DNA of 64,000 nucleotides from CBDEFX01 sp965237635. GTDB lineage: Bacteria; Chloroflexota; Dehalococcoidia; Lucifugimonadales; CAUZJF01. Below are positions 59,851 to 64,000 of the stretch, in pieces (position 1 is the stretch's first letter; every line of letters begins with the position of its first letter). The notes beneath the pieces were generated by a model. It saw only the letters and a list, made by a program, of their open reading frames with translations, was not told where the DNA came from and made no database searches. The stretch covers positions 434,001-498,000 of the forward strand of contig CBDEFX010000001.1 in assembly GCA_965237635.1 (NCBI GenBank). Direction: 5' to 3'. The translations under genes and the position numbers were made by a program.

Positions 59851-61539
59851 CCCGAATCCACCGAAGGAGGGCGTCGGGTTAGCGTCCTGAGGCGGCAAGA
59901 AGGCGCTCCTGTGCTTCTGGGATAATGGTTTTGTAGCAAAAAAACGGCCCCGGAAAAGGAGCACCCAGTAGATGCTGCCACGCAACCACCCCGACCGGAT
60001 CCAAATCACCTTCGACGACCGCCGCTTGGTGGCCAATGCCGGGCTGCTCCTTCCGGCCACCCTGGCGCGGCACCTCGGCCTGCCCGAACTCGTCCGGCAG
60101 CGCCTCGACCTGGGCGATGCCCCGGGGCGGGCGAACACGAGCGACAAGATGATGACGCTGGTGGCGTCTGCGCTGGCTGGGGGCGACTGCATTGACGACG
60201 CCGATGTGTTGCGCACCGGGGGGACGGCCTGCACCCTGGGCACCTTCCTGCGCAGCTTCCGGCGGGGCCACGTCCGTCAACTCGACCGGGTGAGCCGCGA
60301 GTTGCTGGCCCGGGCTTGGCAGGCCGGGGCGGGACCCGGCGACGGGCCCCTGACCATTGACCTGGACTCCACCATCTGCGAGACCTACGGACTGGCCAAG
60401 GAGGGCGCCCGCCACCACGGCTATACCGGCAAGCGGGGCTACCACCCGCTGCCGGCCATCGCCGCCGGCACCGGAGACGTGCTGATGTCCCGGCTGCGCG
60501 AGGGCCGGGCCAACACCGCCCGCGGCGCCGCCCACTTCCTGCGGGAGACGGTGGGACGGGTGCGCTACGCCGGGGCCGACGGACGACTCACGCTACGGGC
60601 CGACAGCGGGTTCTACACTCATGGCGTGGTATCCGTCTGCCGCAAGATGGATGTCCGCTTCTCCATCACCATCCGCCAGCACAAAAGCCTGCACAATCTC
60701 ATCGAGGCGATACCCGAAGATGCCTGGACGCCGATTCCTTACTGGATGGACGGTGCCGCCGATGTGGCCGAGACCACCTGCACCCCCTTCCAGGCCGAGG
60801 CGGACGCCGCGCCGGTACGGCTCATCGTCCGGCGGGTGAAGCCGACGCCCGGTTCCCAACTGGCCCTCTTCGCCAAATACAGCTATCATGGCTTCATCAC
60901 CGACCGGGACGGGGAGTTGCTCGAACTGGAGGCTGACCATCGCCGCCACGCCGAGATCGAGAATGCCATACGCGACCTCAAGTACGGCGTCGGGCTGAAC
61001 CATCTCCCCTCGGGCCGCTTCGCCGCCAACGGCGCCTGGCTGGCCGTCCAGACGATGGCCCACAACCTGGCCCGCTGGACGGCGCGGATCGGTCTGGGAG
61101 AGCGGATAGCCACCACCAAGACCCTCCGGCGGCGGTTCTTCTCCCTGGCCGGACGGCTCACCCGCTCGGCACGCCGGTTGACCCTGCATCTTCCGGATCG
61201 CTGGCCTTGGGCTGAGAAGTTCAGCCGCGCCTTGGCCCGGCTGCGAGCCATTCCACTCCCGGCCTGACGGCACCGTCGGCGACCGACCCACCCACCGGAC
61301 AACCGAAGATCCCCGCAGACTCGTGCCAGCCCGGTCCGAGAGAGTTCCCTGCTGCGTATTCTCTCGCCATCCCGCGCATCGCAGCTCCCGCAGACGGCCA
61401 TAGGGGCCCCTGTGCGGCGATGAAGACCGTCCGCCGACCTCCCTACCCCAAATGGAACCCAGGCTATTTCCCCTGTAGCTCCCTCACCCCCCTTCCGCTT
61501 TCCTCACGCCGTCCATCGGTGTCCTTCGGTGGATTCGGG
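59851..61539 (+). mobile_element. IS1380-family element, copy D (1689 bp)
   Basis: Both terminal repeats are present, with the 5-bp duplication GTTAG on each side (59846-59850, 61540-61544). It is 30 bp shorter than copy C. The right duplication includes the stop codon of guaB3. Confidence 0.95.
59972..61267 (+). CDS. IS1380-family transposase (copy D, 10-residue in-frame deletion)
   Basis: Same protein as copy C except that 30 bp between two CACCCTGGGC repeats are missing, removing GTVKAPSTLG and leaving TACTLGTFLRSF. The DDE residues remain. The lost segment is near the DNA-binding N-terminal part; activity is uncertain. Confidence 0.92.
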   Translation: MLPRNHPDRIQITFDDRRLVANAGLLLPATLARHLGLPELVRQRLDLGDAPGRANTSDKMMTLVASALAGGDCIDDADVLRTGGTACTLGTFLRSFRRGHVRQLDRVSRELLARAWQAGAGPGDGPLTIDLDSTICETYGLAKEGARHHGYTGKRGYHPLPAIAAGTGDVLMSRLREGRANTARGAAHFLRETVGRVRYAGADGRLTLRADSGFYTHGVVSVCRKMDVRFSITIRQHKSLHNLIEAIPEDAWTPIPYWMDGAADVAETTCTPFQAEADAAPVRLIVRRVKPTPGSQLALFAKYSYHGFITDRDGELLELEADHRRHAEIENAIRDLKYGVGLNHLPSGRFAANGAWLAVQTMAHNLARWTARIGLGERIATTKTLRRRFFSLAGRLTRSARRLTLHLPDRWPWAEKFSRALARLRAIPLPA

Positions 61540-61540
61540 G

Positions 61541-62680
61541 TTAGCTAAGCCCAAGCTGGTAGAACTTGCCCTCGGTCTTGATTGACGGGGCGATAACGAC
61601 CTCCGCGCGGTGCATGTCGCGGATTGTGAAGGCGCCGACCATTCCCATGCACGCTTGCAGTGCGCCCATCAGGTTCTGAGTCCCATCGGCTTTGGAGGTG
61701 GGCCCGAACAGGATCTGGCTGAGTGGTCCGGCGACGCCCACCTTGACCCGCGTGCCTCGTGGCAACGCCGGATGTGGGCTGGCCATGCCCCAGTTGTAGC
61801 CCTCGCCCGGCGCCTCCTCGGCCTGGGCAAGGGGAGTCCCTATCATTACTGCGTCGGCACCACAGGCTATGGCCTTGCACAGGTCGCCGCCTGTCCTTAT
61901 GCCACCATCGGTGATGATGGGCACGTATCGCCCGGAACGCCGGAAATGCTCCTCCCTCGCGGCTGCGCAGTCCATAGTGGCGGTGACCTGGGGTACGCCC
62001 ACGGCGGTTACCTCACGCGTCGTGCAAGCGGCGCCCGGCCCGACACCGACCAGCACGCCGTCGACCCCGGTCTCCATGAGTTCCAAAGCCACGTCATAGG
62101 TTACGCAGTTGCCCACCAGCACCGGCACGTTGATCATCTCCAGAAGCTCGGAGAATACCAGGCCACGCGTGCTCTTGGACGTGTGACGCGCGGTGGTTAC
62201 GGTAGACTGTACCGCGATAATATCGGCCCCGGCATCGGCGGCGACCGGAGCGAGGCGCTTCGTGTTGGCTGGGGTAACAGAAACGGCGCACTTGGCGCCG
62301 TGTGACTTGATCTCCTCGATGCGTGTTCCTATCAGGTCCTCCCTGACAGGAGCCGCGTAGACTCGCTGGAGATGCGCCGTTACCTCCTCTGGAGGCGCCT
62401 CGGCGATCCGACGCAGCTCCTCACCTGGGTTATCGTACTTCGTTTGGACCCCCTCTAGGTTCATCACCGCCAGACCGCCGAGTCTGTCCATCTCCACGGC
62501 GAATGAGGGCGAAACTATAGCGTCCATGGCGGACGCGAGGATGGGAGTCGACACGGTAACGCCGTCCAACGAGAACTCCGTACTGGTCTGGTCGGGATTG
62601 ATGGTCACATCGCCTGGAGCGATCGCGATTTCGTCGAACCCATACGTCCGCCGGAGCTCTTTGAACTGGGGTATCTCCAT
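61541..62680 (-). CDS. guaB3: GuaB3-type IMP dehydrogenase-family protein
   Basis: TIM-barrel enzyme of 379 aa in the IMPDH/GMP reductase family, without the CBS (Bateman) domains of GuaB. It has DVTINPDQTSTEFSLDG, VQSTVTTARHTSK, the catalytic loop VGVGPGAACTTREVTAVGVPQ with the active Cys, ITDGGIRTGGD and GADAVMIGTPLA. The length and pattern match GuaB3, for which IMPDH activity has been reported in a cyanobacterium; in other groups the role is open. ATG 62680 has GGAGG six bases upstream. The TAA stop lies inside the IS1380 copy D target site. Confidence 0.9.
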   Translation of the reverse strand: MEIPQFKELRRTYGFDEIAIAPGDVTINPDQTSTEFSLDGVTVSTPILASAMDAIVSPSFAVEMDRLGGLAVMNLEGVQTKYDNPGEELRRIAEAPPEEVTAHLQRVYAAPVREDLIGTRIEEIKSHGAKCAVSVTPANTKRLAPVAADAGADIIAVQSTVTTARHTSKSTRGLVFSELLEMINVPVLVGNCVTYDVALELMETGVDGVLVGVGPGAACTTREVTAVGVPQVTATMDCAAAREEHFRRSGRYVPIITDGGIRTGGDLCKAIACGADAVMIGTPLAQAEEAPGEGYNWGMASPHPALPRGTRVKVGVAGPLSQILFGPTSKADGTQNLMGALQACMGMVGAFTIRDMHRAEVVIAPSIKTEGKFYQLGLS

Positions 62681-62830
62681 CACTCACCTCCAGGTTTTGT
62701 CAGATTATAGAAAACAGGGGCGGGCTTCGTCAACGGATCTTTCGAGCCGAGTCGCGGGCCCGATCGAGTGGTGAGAAGCTCCCGGCCTATGCCATAATGA
62801 GGTCACCATTTTGGAGGAATTCTCGACGCT

Positions 62831-63976
62831 ATGGGAACGCTTAAGAGGTCAATCAAGGCCTACGGTAAAGATCTCGGATTCGATATCGTCGGCATCACCA
62901 CCGCTGAGCCCTTCCTGAGAGACGAGCAGGCGGCGGTCCAGCGCGTGCGTGACGGACTGATGGACGGGCTCTCCTGGTATACCGAGGAGCGTGTACACCG
63001 GGCTACGCACCCCGAGGTGCTCTTGCCGGAGGCCAAGTCGGTCATATCGTTGGCCATCAGCTATCTCACCGGAGAGCGTCAGCCGATCGGACCAGGACCG
63101 TCGGGCAAAATAGCCCGCTATGCGTGGGGCGACGACTATCACCAGGTGATCAAAAGCCGGCTGAAGCAGTTCGTCGATGGGCTTTCCCAACGGGTCGGCA
63201 GGCCGGTCAAGGCTCGAATCTTTGTGGACGACGGGCCGATGAACGATCGAGCCGCCGCCGAACGCGCGGGCGTCGGCTGGTTCGGGAAGAACACGAACAT
63301 CCTGACACCGAGTCACGGCTCTTGGGTCCTCCTGGGACAGGTGATAACAGACCTCGACCTGGAGCCGGATGCACCTCTCGCCAAGAACTGCGGCGAGTGC
63401 GTGAGATGCATCGAGGCCTGCCCCACTGGGGCCATCGTCGCCCCGTATGTCATCGACAACACCCGGTGCATATCGTTCCTGACCATCGAGCTGAAGGGCG
63501 CCATCCCGAGGGATATGCGGCCTTTGGTCGGAGACTGGGTCTTCGGCTGCGACATCTGCCAGGACGTATGTCCGGTCAATCGCGACGTTGCGCTCAGCCT
63601 CGAGCCCGCCTTCCAGCAGCGCCACGACTTCGCAGCGCCGGCCCTGATTCCGCTGCTCGAGCTAGACGATGAGGCCTTTCGCGAACGGTTCCACAACAGC
63701 CCCGTCAAACGGGCCAAGAGAGTGGGTCTCCAGCGAAACGTCTGCGTCGCCCTGGGCAACATCGCCGACCCGGTTGCGGTCCCTGCCCTGATCAGCTGCT
63801 TAAACGGACCGGACGACATCGTACGCCTGCACGCCGCCTGGGCACTGGGCCAAATCGGCGGCAGACGAGCCTCTGAGGCCTTAAGCTCGGCACTAGCCAG
63901 CGAGCAGGACACGTCGGTGCGGGATGAAATCGAGCGGTCGATGGCTGACGTGGGCGAGGCAGCATCGCACAGATAG
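62831..63976 (+). CDS. queG: Epoxyqueuosine reductase
   Basis: Last step of queuosine tRNA modification, reducing epoxyqueuosine with cobalamin. The 381-aa protein has RYAWGDDYHQVIK, DDGPMNDRAAAERAGVGWFGKNTNIL (proton-donor Asp region), the two 4Fe-4S motifs CGECVRCIEACPTGAI and CDICQDVCPVN, and a C-terminal HEAT-like repeat (RNVCVALGNIADPVAVPALISCL). AGGAGG lies 13 bases before the ATG, slightly far. A CATAAT box lies near 62792. The gene is complete; the window ends 24 bp later. Confidence 0.95.
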   Translation: MGTLKRSIKAYGKDLGFDIVGITTAEPFLRDEQAAVQRVRDGLMDGLSWYTEERVHRATHPEVLLPEAKSVISLAISYLTGERQPIGPGPSGKIARYAWGDDYHQVIKSRLKQFVDGLSQRVGRPVKARIFVDDGPMNDRAAAERAGVGWFGKNTNILTPSHGSWVLLGQVITDLDLEPDAPLAKNCGECVRCIEACPTGAIVAPYVIDNTRCISFLTIELKGAIPRDMRPLVGDWVFGCDICQDVCPVNRDVALSLEPAFQQRHDFAAPALIPLLELDDEAFRERFHNSPVKRAKRVGLQRNVCVALGNIADPVAVPALISCLNGPDDIVRLHAAWALGQIGGRRASEALSSALASEQDTSVRDEIERSMADVGEAASHR

Positions 63977-64000
63977 CTTGCGACGGCAACGTTAGCATCC

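Noticed and set aside
55811..61539. Composite transposon formed by IS1380 copies C and D around the IS1182 element
   Set aside because: The outer flanks (CTTAG left, GTTAG right) differ, copy D has its own perfect GTTAG pair, and no passenger gene apart from the IS1182 element lies between. Independent insertions explain it better.
1..64000. tRNA and rRNA genes
   Set aside because: No T-arm-like GGTTCRANNCC blocks in a cloverleaf context and no rRNA signatures were found by eye; a covariance-model scan could still reveal one.

Overview
The window is G+C-rich bacterial DNA holding about 40 chromosomal genes, seven insertion-sequence copies and many intergenic palindromic repeats. No rRNA, tRNA or CRISPR array was seen. 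The gene mix points to a member of the Chloroflexota, most likely a Dehalococcoidia/SAR202-like lineage: a short 'core' MetE-type methionine synthase, a CBS-less GuaB3, a fused FAD/Fe-S oxidase, an S-box (SAM-I) riboswitch, many TTG and GTG starts, and REP-like palindromes. This placement is inference, not proof.

Layout. 0-16.9 kb: polA (cut by the window edge), an IS1380 copy, a GreA fused to an integrase-like N-terminal domain, a GrpB-family gene, a cation/H+ antiporter, an FAD/Fe-S dehydrogenase, two thioredoxin-fold lipoproteins, bioY, a core-MetE gene and a HesB-like gene. 17-28 kb: ilvD, a flippase-like membrane protein, a frameshifted rsmG, a MITE, an SDR gene, a trypsin-like protease gene cut in two by a decayed IS1380 copy, a UbiA prenyltransferase, an epimerase-like gene and an aldolase gene with an internal amber codon. 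28-34 kb: ribA, an SDR gene, a tandem array of about 151-bp cruciform-forming units, a phosphohexomutase, an MFS exporter and a DUF697/SHOCT protein.

34-42 kb is the most coherent block. Seven minus-strand genes (mtnP, rhodanese, PfkB kinase, ahcY, metK, phosphotriesterase-like, aldehyde dehydrogenase) lie behind one promoter and a SAM-I riboswitch with a terminator/antiterminator switch. Methylthioadenosine, S-adenosylhomocysteine and adenosine handling and SAM synthesis are therefore probably under direct SAM feedback. The riboswitch was recognised from its conserved core and P1 pairing.

42-55 kb: a PPi-type phosphofructokinase, an IS630 element with an IS3 element nested in it, an L-lactate permease followed by a previously uncalled 54-aa membrane protein, a second MITE, an HtrA protease, HU, a GH15 glucoamylase-like enzyme, an orphan peptide-transport permease and trxB. 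55-64 kb: a YcaQ-like gene truncated by an IS1380 copy, an IS1182-family element, another IS1380 copy, guaB3 and queG.

The region shows active insertion-sequence traffic. Three of four IS1380 copies keep perfect 5-bp target duplications; the fourth has mismatched flanks next to the truncated gene, suggesting a recombination deletion. Two 163-bp MITEs share terminal repeats and 4-bp duplications with the IS1182 element. Several genes carry lesions: rsmG, the aldolase, the protease, the YcaQ-like gene and possibly the PfkB start codon. Some of these could be sequencing or assembly errors.
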